16,815 nt of DNA from DATKGP01 sp035510775 (GTDB lineage: Bacteria; Patescibacteriota; UBA1384; 2-12-FULL-50-11): contig DATKGP010000034.1 in assembly GCA_035510775.1 (NCBI GenBank), positions 1 to 16,815 of the forward strand. The letters run 5' to 3'. The notes beneath the pieces were generated by a model. The model saw nothing but the letters and a program-made list of their open reading frames with translations. It ran no database searches and had not been told where the DNA came from. The position numbers and the translations under genes were made by a program. The stretch's first letter is position 1. The number at the start of each line of letters is the position of its first letter. Positions 4,234-11,353 of this stretch are shown in pieces.

Positions 4234-4611
4234 TTACCGGCGATAGCCGGTGGCCTTACCTTCGTGGAAGGCAAGAACCTGATCGTCGTAACCCAGTCTG
4301 CTCAGTCGCTCTGCCTCTCGTCTGGCGTTATCGCAGCCTCTTTTTTCATCGTGCTCTCGCCAGAGTTGAAGATAGCTCTTCTGTGGTCTAGGCGAGACGA
4401 GGAGGCGATAAGCCAAAACAAGCAGGCTGGCGCCGAGGGCGGCCAGGATCCAAGTTGAGTTTATGGCCCAACTCAATTCCTCGGTTTTCTCTTCGACAGT
4501 CTGGATTAGCTCCGGATTGGCCGAAAAGAACATGACGTAAATCGCGAAACCGATGAGCGCAAGGCCGCCGAGAAACGCGAAGATACCGATCGATTGCTTT
4601 AATTCTCTCAT
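4234..4611 (-). CDS. Small protein with two membrane helices, function unknown
   Basis: The product has 125 residues. Helix 1 spans about 7-29 (SIGIFAFLGGLALIGFAIYVMFF). A short Glu-rich loop (ELIQTVEEKTEEL) follows, then helix 2 at about 50-72 (INSTWILAALGASLLVLAYRLLV). The C-terminal 50 residues are soluble, charged and end in basic residues (YLQLWREHDEKRGCDNARREAERL, then ending TGYRR). With the basic tail inside the cell, both ends would be cytoplasmic. The frame extends upstream to 4665, but the ATG at 4611 is chosen because GGAGGAG (4617-4623) precedes it by 5 nt and the upstream part overlaps a strong promoter. No known family is recognised. It converges on the zinc-ribbon gene across a shared palindrome. 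Confidence 0.75.
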   Translation of the reverse strand: MRELKQSIGIFAFLGGLALIGFAIYVMFFSANPELIQTVEEKTEELSWAINSTWILAALGASLLVLAYRLLVSPRPQKSYLQLWREHDEKRGCDNARREAERLSRLGYDDQVLAFHEGKATGYRR

Positions 4612-4636
4612 ATACACTCCTCCGTGAGACCGGTCA

Positions 4637-4665
4637 AATATACCATATATGTCTCGAGAAGTCAA
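4637..4665 (-). promoter_or_regulatory. Strong promoter of the two-helix membrane-protein gene
   Basis: Read leftward: -35 TTGACT (4660-4665), a 17-nt spacer ending in TGG (extended -10), and -10 TATATT (4637-4642). The start is expected near 4630, giving a leader of about 20 nt with a Shine-Dalgarno site. It begins only 11 nt after the clpC stop. The palindromes TCTCGAGA (4652-4659) and GACCGGTC (4628-4635) flank the -10. Confidence 0.75.
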
Positions 4666-4676
4666 GGGGAACCCCC

Positions 4677-7163
4677 CTACTTTACAAGGGCTAGTTTTTC
4701 GCCCTTGCGGACGACTTTGATTGGTGTTCCGTGTGGCAACCGACCGGTCAGAATCATTTCCGAGAGCGGATTTTCAATATAGTCGGTAATCACTCGGCGG
4801 ATTGGTCGGGCGCCAAACTCCGGGTTGAAGCCTTTTTCCACCAAAAAGTCCTTGGCAGCTTCGCCGATTTCGATAGTGATACCCTCGGGCAGGAGACGTT
4901 CGGCCAATTCTTCAATCTGGCGGTTGACGATTTGTTTAATCTCATCCTTACCTAGCGGCTTGAAGACGATGATTTTATCCAGACGATTCAAAAACTCTGG
5001 TCGGAAGTTATCCTTGAGTTTATCTAAAACTTGTTCCTTGATTTTTTCGTAGCGCTCCCCCATCTCGGCCTGGTCAGTTACCTTAAAACCAATGGCCGAG
5101 GCGCGATTGAGTTCGGTCATTCCGATATTGGAGGTCATTATAATAATAGTGTTGCGGAAGTTGACTCGCCGACCTCTGGCGTCGGTTAAGTAACCGTCTT
5201 CCATTATCTGTAGCAGCATATTGAAGACGTCCGGATGAGCCTTCTCGATCTCGTCGAGCAGCACGACCGAGTAGGGTTGGCGGCGAATCGCCTCGGTTAG
5301 CTTACCGGCTTCGTCGTAGCCAACATAGCCCGGAGGGGCCCCGACAAGGCGCGAAACATTATGACGTTCCATAAACTCGCTCATATCAATTTTTATTAAG
5401 GCATCTCCCCGTCCGTAGACATCGTGGGCTAAGACTTTAGCCAGCTCGGTCTTACCGACACCAGTCGGCCCCAAGAATATAAACGAGCCCAGAGGCCGGT
5501 TCGGATCGGCGATGCCAGAAGTCGAGCGGCGAATCGCCGAAGAAATTATCTCAATTGCCTCTTTCTGGCCAATAATTGATTTGGTGAGCGTTTCCTCCAA
5601 ATTAACCAGCCGAATTTTTTCGGTCTTGGCTAGCGAAGTCACCGGAATATTAGTCCAAAGCGAGACGACTTTGGCGATATCTTCACGGCTGATAAACCGT
5701 GGCAGCTGGCGTCTAGGTAGCTTTTTCTTGAGCTTTTCAATTTCGTTGATTAGCCGGAGCTCTAAAACTCGAAACTCAGCGGCTTTTTCGTATTCTAAAT
5801 TATCGGCAGCCTTCTGGTGCTCCTGCTTGGCGTGGTGGCACCGCTTCTCCAAATCGAGCAGCCGATTCGAGGTCTTCAACTGCTTGGCCTCAAGTTGGGT
5901 GGCCGCCGCCGCTTCGTCAATTAAATCAATCGCCTTGTCTGGCAGAAAACGATCACTAATATAGCGTTTCGATAGCTCGACGGCGGCGACAATTGCCTCA
6001 TCTTCGATAGTGACGTTGTGGTGTTTCTCGTAGGCGCCGCGCAAGCCCTTAAGAATCTCAACTGTTTCAGCTTCGCTCGGCTCATCAACGTTAACTCTTT
6101 GCAACCGGCGCTCCAAGGCCGGATCTTTCTCGATGTATTTACGATATTCGTCGTTGGTGGTGGCGCCGACTAACCGCAGCTGTCCTTTGGCCAGCGGCGG
6201 CTTCAAAATATTGCTTAAATCAATCGAGCCTTCGGCCGCTCCGGCGCCAACAATAGTGTGGAGCTCATCAACGAACAGGATAATATTGCCGGCCTTGACG
6301 ATTTCATCAACCAGCTTTTTGGTGCGTTCTTCAAACTGACCGCGGTAAGTCGTGCCAGAAATTAACAGCGCCAGGTCGAGTGTTAAAACTTTTTTGTCGG
6401 CCAGCTGTTGGGGAATGTCGCCAGAGGCAATCCGTTGGGCTAAGCCCTCGACAATTGCCGTCTTGCCGACGCCCGGCTCCCCCGTCAAAACCGGATTATT
6501 TTTTAGCCGGCGGATTAAAATCTGCGAGATGCGCTTTATCTCTTTTTCTCGGCCGATGACCGGATCGAGCCGGCCAGCCTTGGCCTCTTTGGTTAAATCT
6601 GTACAAAAATGCTCCAAGACAGTCTTGGGCTTGCCCTGTTTTGGCGGCATATCGTGAGACGGGATGCCAAAACCACCCGGCATATCGTCCTGCTCAAGCT
6701 GATTGGCAACCTCCTCGGCCGAGTGAGTTTGGTCAAAATAATCTAGCAGTTGCTCTCGCATTAGTTGTGGGTCGCCTTCCAATTTCAGGATGGTTTTGTA
6801 GGCGTTGTTATCTTTATCGGCCAAAATTCCCAGTAAAAGATGCTCGGTGTCGACGGTCGGTAGTTTAATTTGGGCGGCTTTTTGATAGGCAACCTTCAGA
6901 ACTTTTTTGAGGTCATTGGCAATTCCTCGGCTGGGCTTGAGAAACTCGGACTCGGTTTCTAGCAGTAACTTAATGCGATCTGGGCTAATATGCTGCTCTC
7001 GCAATGTTTCGTAGGCGATTGTCCCGGAATTGGCCGACAGAGCGGCCAGCAGATGTTGGGTGTCGATGCCAGAATCCATCGTTGCCGCGATAGTCTCGGA
7101 CTCCCGTAAAATTCGCTCGGCGGTTTCAGAAAGCCGGCTGTCTTGGTTGAAAGTGTTATCCAT
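4677..7163 (-). CDS. clpC: ClpC-type AAA+ unfoldase of the Clp protease
   Basis: The product has 828 residues, typical for ClpC. It unfolds protein substrates with ATP and feeds them to ClpP. Residues 1-145 are the double Clp-N domain. AAA module 1 has Walker A GEPGVGKT (228-235) and Walker B ILFVDE (295-300). A UVR-like coiled coil at about 436-482 (HHAKQEHQKAADNLEYEKAAEFR) is the ClpC middle domain, short compared with ClpB. AAA module 2 has Walker A GPTGVGKT (565-572), Walker B VVLLDE (633-638), and the arginine-finger region 'FRPEFLNRLD' (720-729). The tripeptide IGF at 691-693 is the ClpP-docking loop, so it should pair with ClpP, which is not in this window. The ATG has no Shine-Dalgarno and lies 11 nt after a -10 element, so the mRNA is probably leaderless. 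Confidence 0.96.
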   Translation of the reverse strand: MDNTFNQDSRLSETAERILRESETIAATMDSGIDTQHLLAALSANSGTIAYETLREQHISPDRIKLLLETESEFLKPSRGIANDLKKVLKVAYQKAAQIKLPTVDTEHLLLGILADKDNNAYKTILKLEGDPQLMREQLLDYFDQTHSAEEVANQLEQDDMPGGFGIPSHDMPPKQGKPKTVLEHFCTDLTKEAKAGRLDPVIGREKEIKRISQILIRRLKNNPVLTGEPGVGKTAIVEGLAQRIASGDIPQQLADKKVLTLDLALLISGTTYRGQFEERTKKLVDEIVKAGNIILFVDELHTIVGAGAAEGSIDLSNILKPPLAKGQLRLVGATTNDEYRKYIEKDPALERRLQRVNVDEPSEAETVEILKGLRGAYEKHHNVTIEDEAIVAAVELSKRYISDRFLPDKAIDLIDEAAAATQLEAKQLKTSNRLLDLEKRCHHAKQEHQKAADNLEYEKAAEFRVLELRLINEIEKLKKKLPRRQLPRFISREDIAKVVSLWTNIPVTSLAKTEKIRLVNLEETLTKSIIGQKEAIEIISSAIRRSTSGIADPNRPLGSFIFLGPTGVGKTELAKVLAHDVYGRGDALIKIDMSEFMERHNVSRLVGAPPGYVGYDEAGKLTEAIRRQPYSVVLLDEIEKAHPDVFNMLLQIMEDGYLTDARGRRVNFRNTIIIMTSNIGMTELNRASAIGFKVTDQAEMGERYEKIKEQVLDKLKDNFRPEFLNRLDKIIVFKPLGKDEIKQIVNRQIEELAERLLPEGITIEIGEAAKDFLVEKGFNPEFGARPIRRVITDYIENPLSEMILTGRLPHGTPIKVVRKGEKLALVK

Positions 7164-7174
7164 GTTGGGGCTCT

Positions 7175-7203
7175 AGTATAGCAAAGGTTTTAGCCTTTGT
7201 CAG
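7175..7203 (-). promoter_or_regulatory. clpC promoter with an inverted repeat in its spacer
   Basis: Read leftward: -35 CTGACA (7198-7203), a 17-nt spacer ending in TGC (extended -10), and -10 TATACT (7175-7180). The expected start lies 2-6 nt before the clpC ATG. CAAAGG (7182-7187) and CCTTTG (7194-7199) form an inverted repeat inside the spacer, where an operator would be. It does not match CtsR or CIRCE sites. Confidence 0.65.
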
Positions 7204-7219
7204 AGGCAACAATCACAAA

Positions 7220-8362
7220 TTACTCTTTGGCTTCTTCGTCTTCGGCTGCAGCCACCGGCTCCTCGACTTTTTGAGGCTTCTCGCCAACTTTCAATATATC
7301 AATCTCCCAGCCGGCTAACTTGCTGGCCAATCGGACGTTCTGGCCATTTTTACCAATTGCTAGTGACAGCTGGTCTTCTGGCACAACAACTTCGGCTCGC
7401 TGGAGTTTCTTTTTCAGGATAATTTTTTCAATTTTCGCCGGTTTCAGAGCCTCGGCAATATACTGTTCGATATTCTCTTTCCAGGGAATAATGTCGATTT
7501 TCTCCTCACCAATCTCCGAAAGAACCGCCTGAACGCGGGTGCCGCGCTGTCCGACACAAGAGCCGACCGGATCAAGCCCGGCTTGGGTGGAGATGACGGC
7601 CATTTTGGTGCGTGTTCCGGCTTCGCGGGAGATCGCCTTGACCTCGACCGAACCACTGGCTATTTCAGGCACTTCCAGTTCGAATAGTTTGCTAATAAAG
7701 TCGCCATTGGAACGGGTGACCAAAACGCGCGGCCCCTTGGGAGTTTCTTCAACGTTGTAGACCAAGACTTTCAGGCGTTGGCCGGGATAGTAGGCTTGGT
7801 TAGGAATCTGGTCGGAAGCAATCATTAGGCCGTTGAGTTTGCCGATATTAATAATCACATTCGGCCCTTCCACCTGTTGGACGTAGCCGTTAATCAGCTG
7901 GCCTTGCTTCTCTTTGTACTCGGCAAAGAGAATCTCCTTCTCTGCCTCGCGCAGTCGCTGGGAGATAACCTGTTTGGCGGTTTGGGCGGCGATGCGGCCG
8001 AAGTCACTGTGTGGCTCAAGTTCGGTAGTAATCTGGGCTCCCAGCTCAACTTTGGCAGTCTTTTTGCCTTCAGCAGCGACAACCTTGGCACCTTTATCGT
8101 CTTTAAGAAACTGTTCAGCCTCCTCAACAGTTAGCTGGGAGTGAACGTTTTCCGGCTCCTCGACAACTTCGAAAGATTGGAAAATTCGAAACTGACCATC
8201 TTCTTCGTCGAGTTTGGAGATGATATTTTGGTCGGGATCGCCGTAGTCTTTACGATAAGCGGCGGCTACAGCCGACTCGATGGCTTCGACGATAACTTCT
8301 TTAGGCAAACCACGTTCGTCAGATAGCTGATTGATGGCGGCCGCGAAGGCTGATATTGGCAT
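7220..8362 (-). CDS. nusA: Transcription termination/antitermination factor NusA
   Basis: The product has 380 residues. It binds RNA polymerase and nascent RNA and modulates pausing, termination and antitermination. Residues 1-135 are the polymerase-binding N-terminal domain, ending in the signature 'SDFGRIAAQTAKQVISQRLREAE' (119-141). An S1 domain spans about 150-215 (INGYVQQVEGPNVIINIG). KH1 and KH2 follow (about 219-350), with 'VPEIASGSVEVKAISREAGTRTKMAV', 'GSCVGQRGTRVQAV' and 'LAIGKNGQNVRLASKLAGWEIDI'. The C-terminus is a short acidic tail with no acidic repeats as in E. coli. The N-terminal domain has an extra charged loop (about 87-112). AAGGAGT (8373-8379) lies 10 nt before the ATG, so unlike clpC this gene has a normal leader. 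Confidence 0.96.
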   Translation of the reverse strand: MPISAFAAAINQLSDERGLPKEVIVEAIESAVAAAYRKDYGDPDQNIISKLDEEDGQFRIFQSFEVVEEPENVHSQLTVEEAEQFLKDDKGAKVVAAEGKKTAKVELGAQITTELEPHSDFGRIAAQTAKQVISQRLREAEKEILFAEYKEKQGQLINGYVQQVEGPNVIINIGKLNGLMIASDQIPNQAYYPGQRLKVLVYNVEETPKGPRVLVTRSNGDFISKLFELEVPEIASGSVEVKAISREAGTRTKMAVISTQAGLDPVGSCVGQRGTRVQAVLSEIGEEKIDIIPWKENIEQYIAEALKPAKIEKIILKKKLQRAEVVVPEDQLSLAIGKNGQNVRLASKLAGWEIDILKVGEKPQKVEEPVAAAEDEEAKE

Positions 8363-8400
8363 GTGTTTGTTTACTCCTTAGTTACAATTTAGTTTGATTT

Positions 8401-8427
8401 CAAAAGAAAAGCCAGGCTTATGTCTGG
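8401..8427 (-). terminator. Hairpin and U-tract between wecG and nusA
   Basis: Read leftward: CCAGAC (8422-8427) pairs with GCCTGG (8412-8417) with one mismatch around an ATAA loop, followed by CTTTTCTTTTG (8401-8411). It may terminate the mreB-glycosyltransferase operon. If nusA is transcribed from the candidate promoter at 8435-8463, it would lie in the nusA leader as an attenuator. Confidence 0.5.
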
Positions 8428-8434
8428 TATACAT

Positions 8435-8463
8435 ATAGTACCCTTTTAATATTAGGAAAACAA
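8435..8463 (-). promoter_or_regulatory. Weak candidate promoter for nusA
   Basis: Read leftward: TTGTTT (8458-8463), a 17-nt spacer, and TACTAT (8435-8440). The -35 lies in the last codons of wecG. The spacing is ideal but each hexamer matches only in part. No better promoter was found closer to nusA. Confidence 0.35.
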
Positions 8464-9165
8464 GATCTTCAATGGGAAAATGACAACAGAATTCCAGATG
8501 CGGCGCCAGCGTGTGGGTTGAAGAATCAGTCGCCAAAGCCATTCGAGCGAGAGGGCTTGGAAGATTTTTGGTGCCCGCGGCAAGCGGCCGGCAATCATAT
8601 CAAATGTTCCACCAATCCCGACGCCAAGAGTAATTGGAAGTTCTTCCAAATGGTCTTTTAACCAAAGCTCCTGCTTTGGCGAGCCGTAGGCAATAAACAA
8701 AATGTCTGGCCGGGCATCCCGGACAGCTGTAACCGCTGCTAAATCATCAGGGTCGGCTGGTGAAACGCCAACGATCCGCAGGTCCGGAAACCGGCGAATT
8801 AAAACTTCCGAGGCGTCTTTGGCAACGTCGTCACTGCCGCCGAGAAGAAATACCGAATAGTCGTTCTCGCTGGCCAAGGCGCACAGGCGCATAACCAAAT
8901 CGCTGCCGGGTGTCCGCTCTTTGAAACGGCCACCCTTCATTCGTCCTGCCCAGACGATATTGGTTGAGTCAGGGATGACCAAACCGGCTTGGTTAATGGC
9001 TTCCTTCAGTAACAGGTTTTTACTGGCCTTGAGGGCGATTTCGCCGTTTAGAGTGACGATGAAATTCTTGTGCTTCTGGGCTAGGCTGGTAGCGCAAAAA
9101 CTATCAACTTGTGCCCAATCGACTTGATCAATTCGGACACCCAAAAGACGAAAGTCACTCCCCAT
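8452..9165 (-). CDS. WecG/TagA/CpsF-family N-acetylmannosaminyl-type glycosyltransferase
   Basis: The product has 237 residues. Family members transfer an N-acetyl-mannosamine-type sugar from a UDP donor to an undecaprenyl-linked GlcNAc, early in teichoic acid or surface polysaccharide synthesis at the inner face of the membrane. Visible motifs are 'FIVTLNGEIAL' (35-45), the catalytic-Asp region 'VIPDSTNIVWA' (Asp66), 'ERTPGSDL' (83-90), 'VFLLGG' (105-110), 'IAYGSPKQELWL' (158-169), 'GVGIGGTFDMIAGRLPRAP' (181-199) and the C-terminal membrane-targeting 'LEWLWRLILQPTRWRR' (207-222). The Asp is followed by Ser where most relatives have Gly. The ATG at 9165 overlaps the end of the preceding glycosyltransferase gene by 11 nt. 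A TTG at 9183 is also in frame but is less likely. The exact sugar and acceptor are unknown. Confidence 0.9.
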   Translation of the reverse strand: MGSDFRLLGVRIDQVDWAQVDSFCATSLAQKHKNFIVTLNGEIALKASKNLLLKEAINQAGLVIPDSTNIVWAGRMKGGRFKERTPGSDLVMRLCALASENDYSVFLLGGSDDVAKDASEVLIRRFPDLRIVGVSPADPDDLAAVTAVRDARPDILFIAYGSPKQELWLKDHLEELPITLGVGIGGTFDMIAGRLPRAPKIFQALSLEWLWRLILQPTRWRRIWNSVVIFPLKILFS

Positions 9166-10267
9166 CTTTAGCGGCGGCCTCAATGGCTTTGAGCGTCTCT
9201 TCGGCTGCCTTGCTCCAAGAAAACTGCTTAGCTCGCTCTAGACCTTTGGCTCGCAAACTGTTGGCTAAATCTTTTTGGCTGAACACTCGGCTCATCGCCG
9301 CTGCCCAAGTCATGGGGTTGGATGGCTTCAAGGTAACGGCCGCCTCTCCGGCCACCTCGGCCAGAGATGAAGTGTTGCTGCAAATAACCGGTGTGCCCAG
9401 GCCAAAAGCCTCCAAGACTGGCAAACCAAAACCTTCATAGAGACTGGGAAACACAAAAGCCACCGAATGCTTTAAGTAGCGAGCGGCGTCATAAGCCGGC
9501 AAGTAGCCGGTCTGAACGATTCGTGACTTGATATTTTCCGGCAGCCCGTTGATAACTTTCTGGATTTTTTCAAAACCCCAACCAGTTTTGCCGGCTAAAA
9601 CTAAAGAAACATTTTTTTGCTCACGGGCAAAAATTGAAAAAGCCTCAACTAAAAGAGCGGTATTCTTGCGTTCTTCTAGCCGGCCGATTGTCAGAAAATA
9701 CGGATTATCTATCGGTGGAGCCCCAAAATCCTTGTCGGCGCGGTAGACACTATTATTATAGCCGTGAGGAATTACCCGAACTTTTTTCGCCTCGACCGGG
9801 TAGAACTTGAGGATATCGTCTTTGGTGGCCTTTGACGGGACGACAATAACCCGCGATTTATTCATCGAGACGCCGGTCGAATACTTGGTGTATTTGCGCT
9901 CAAACGGTGTGTAGGCGGCGGCAAAGTACTCGTAGGCTAGGTCGTGGATTGTTACCACCGATGGGACATGGCTCAACAGCGGTACCACATGCGACGGCAC
10001 AAACAGAACGTCCGGCGGATTGTTGCGCAGCTCGCCAGACAAGCCAATCTGTGACCACAGCCGTCGGGGCGGAATAATTTTCCAGGTTACGTTGGGCAGA
10101 TCCCAGTTTCGGTCGGTCGGTTTGTTCGGCGAATACAAAACGAATTTATGCGGTGATTTTATTCTTATTAGCTGGTCGATAATTTCGACGGAATAGTTTT
10201 CCGTACCTGTCCGGTTGGCTCGAGCAGCTCGAGAAGCGTCGATGCCGATTGTGAGTGATTGAGGCAT
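9155..10267 (-). CDS. GT4-family glycosyltransferase
   Basis: The product has 370 residues and is a GT-B fold retaining glycosyltransferase. The N-terminal acceptor domain starts 'LTIGIDASRAARANRTGTENYS', where 'GTENY' resembles the G-x-G-x-Y loop of mannosyltransferase-like enzymes, and contains 'VVTIHDLAYEYF' (about 104-115). The donor domain has 'YFLTIGRLEERKN' (190-202), 'LVLAGKTGWGFE' (222-233) and the E-x7-E motif 'SLYEGFGLPVLEAFGLGTP' with Glu278 and Glu286. It probably adds a sugar, perhaps mannose, to a lipid-linked or envelope glycan. The ATG at 10267 follows the mreB stop by one base (TAAAATG), so translation is probably coupled. A longer frame reaching into mreB exists and is rejected for that reason. 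The 3' end overlaps the next gene by 11 nt. Confidence 0.92.
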   Translation of the reverse strand: MPQSLTIGIDASRAARANRTGTENYSVEIIDQLIRIKSPHKFVLYSPNKPTDRNWDLPNVTWKIIPPRRLWSQIGLSGELRNNPPDVLFVPSHVVPLLSHVPSVVTIHDLAYEYFAAAYTPFERKYTKYSTGVSMNKSRVIVVPSKATKDDILKFYPVEAKKVRVIPHGYNNSVYRADKDFGAPPIDNPYFLTIGRLEERKNTALLVEAFSIFAREQKNVSLVLAGKTGWGFEKIQKVINGLPENIKSRIVQTGYLPAYDAARYLKHSVAFVFPSLYEGFGLPVLEAFGLGTPVICSNTSSLAEVAGEAAVTLKPSNPMTWAAAMSRVFSQKDLANSLRAKGLERAKQFSWSKAAEETLKAIEAAAKDGE

Positions 10268-10268
10268 T

Positions 10269-11276
10269 TTAGTGTTTAGCCCAGAGGACCGAACGGACAT
10301 ACTCATCCAAATGCTCGATGGCCACCCCGGTACCTTTGGCCACGCACAACCGAGATTCCTCGGCCAATTGGCAAGGTACGCCAGTGACTTTCGTTAGCAA
10401 TCCGTCTAAACCTCTTAGCATCGATCCTCCTCCAGTCATAATCATACCCTTGTCCATAATATCTGCCGAGAGTTCCGGCGGAGTTTTTTGCAGGACCACT
10501 TTAACTGCTCCAATGATTTCCTTCAGCTCTTCCTGAACAGCGGTCATGACGTCGCTGGAAGTTATGATAATGCTCTCTGGCAAGCCAGTCACGAAGTTGG
10601 CGCCGGAAATCTCCATCGTCTGCTCCTTCTTCTGTGGCAGAACCGTGCCTATTTTAATTTTAATCTGTTCGGCCGTCAGCTCGCCGATAATTAAGGAGTA
10701 TTTTTTGCGGATGAAGTTGGTGATGGCCTCGTCCATCTTGACGCCACCGACTCGTACCGAGGTGGCCGCCACCACATCACCCAAGGAAATCACCGCCACT
10801 TCCGTAGTGCCACCGCCGATATCAATAATTAAATGCCCTTCAGCAGCGGCAATTGGTACCGAGGCGCCTAGGGCGGCGGCGATTGGTTCTTTAATAAGAA
10901 AGGCGTTCTTGGCACCGGCCGAAATACAGGCGTCGACAATCGCCCGGCGTTCAGTCGAGGTGGCCCCTACCGGCACCGACACCATAATGTCCGGCCGAAA
11001 CAATCTTAAACGCCCAGAAATTCGGTTGATGAAATACCTAAGCATCGCTTCGGTGATCTTGAAATTAGCAATTACTCCGTTTTTCAACGGATGGGCGGCG
11101 ATAATACTGTCCGGTGTCTTGCCAAGCATTTTCTTAGCCTCTTCACCAAAAGCGACGATTTTGTTGTCGTAGGCGTCGATAGCGGCCACCGCCGGCTCGT
11201 CGATGACAATACCCTTGCCAGGCAGATACACCAGGATGTTGGTCGTGCCCAAATCTACTCCAATTCGTCGAATCAT
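10269..11276 (-). CDS. mreB: Rod-shape actin homologue MreB
   Basis: The product has 335 residues, of normal length. MreB forms ATP-dependent filaments under the membrane and guides cell-wall synthesis. Nucleotide-binding signatures are phosphate-1 'VDLGTTN' (7-13), the catalytic Glu130 in 'IKEPIAAALG', phosphate-2 'IIDIGGGTTEVAV' (150-162) and the adenosine motif 'MTGGGSMLRGLDGL' (280-293). The gene opens an operon with two envelope glycosyltransferases, linking cell shape with surface-glycan assembly. No mreC, mreD or rodA follows here. The promoter at 11286-11313 places the start about 3 nt before the ATG, so a leaderless mRNA is likely. Confidence 0.95.
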   Translation of the reverse strand: MIRRIGVDLGTTNILVYLPGKGIVIDEPAVAAIDAYDNKIVAFGEEAKKMLGKTPDSIIAAHPLKNGVIANFKITEAMLRYFINRISGRLRLFRPDIMVSVPVGATSTERRAIVDACISAGAKNAFLIKEPIAAALGASVPIAAAEGHLIIDIGGGTTEVAVISLGDVVAATSVRVGGVKMDEAITNFIRKKYSLIIGELTAEQIKIKIGTVLPQKKEQTMEISGANFVTGLPESIIITSSDVMTAVQEELKEIIGAVKVVLQKTPPELSADIMDKGMIMTGGGSMLRGLDGLLTKVTGVPCQLAEESRLCVAKGTGVAIEHLDEYVRSVLWAKH

Positions 11277-11285
11277 GCTGACACA

Positions 11286-11313
11286 ATTCTATCAGTTGAT
11301 ATGGAATACTCAA
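11286..11313 (-). promoter_or_regulatory. Promoter of the mreB operon, predicted leaderless
   Basis: Read leftward: -35 TTGAGT (11308-11313), a 16-nt spacer ending in TGA (extended -10), and -10 TAGAAT (11286-11291). Nine bases lead to the ATG at 11276. Confidence 0.65.
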
Positions 11314-11337
11314 CAGCAAATATCGGCAAACTTGATG

Positions 11338-11343
11338 TATAAT
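11338..11343 (+). promoter_or_regulatory. -10 element of the PEGA-domain gene, predicted leaderless
   Basis: A perfect TATAAT lies 10 nt before the ATG at 11354. No clear -35 is present. An earlier in-frame ATG (11345) is 1 nt after the hexamer and so would lie upstream of the transcription start. Confidence 0.5.
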
Positions 11344-11353
11344 AATGTTTGGA

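Noticed and set aside
4018..4458. Rightward frames of 146 and 95 residues
   Set aside because: They overlap the zinc-ribbon gene, the palindromic terminator and the opposite membrane-protein gene. Their composition is random and they have no start signals.
4612..4665. 18-residue N-terminal extension of the two-helix membrane protein
   Set aside because: It overlaps the -35 and -10 elements. GGAGGAG directly before ATG 4611 fixes the start.
9166..9183. TTG start of the WecG-type gene at 9183
   Set aside because: The six extra residues (MRPPLK) are not family-like, and an ATG in the usual overlap position is available at 9165.
10268..10306. Longer start of the GT4 glycosyltransferase inside mreB
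   Set aside because: The ATG at 10267, one base after the mreB stop, begins right at the conserved domain and matches the coupled layout.
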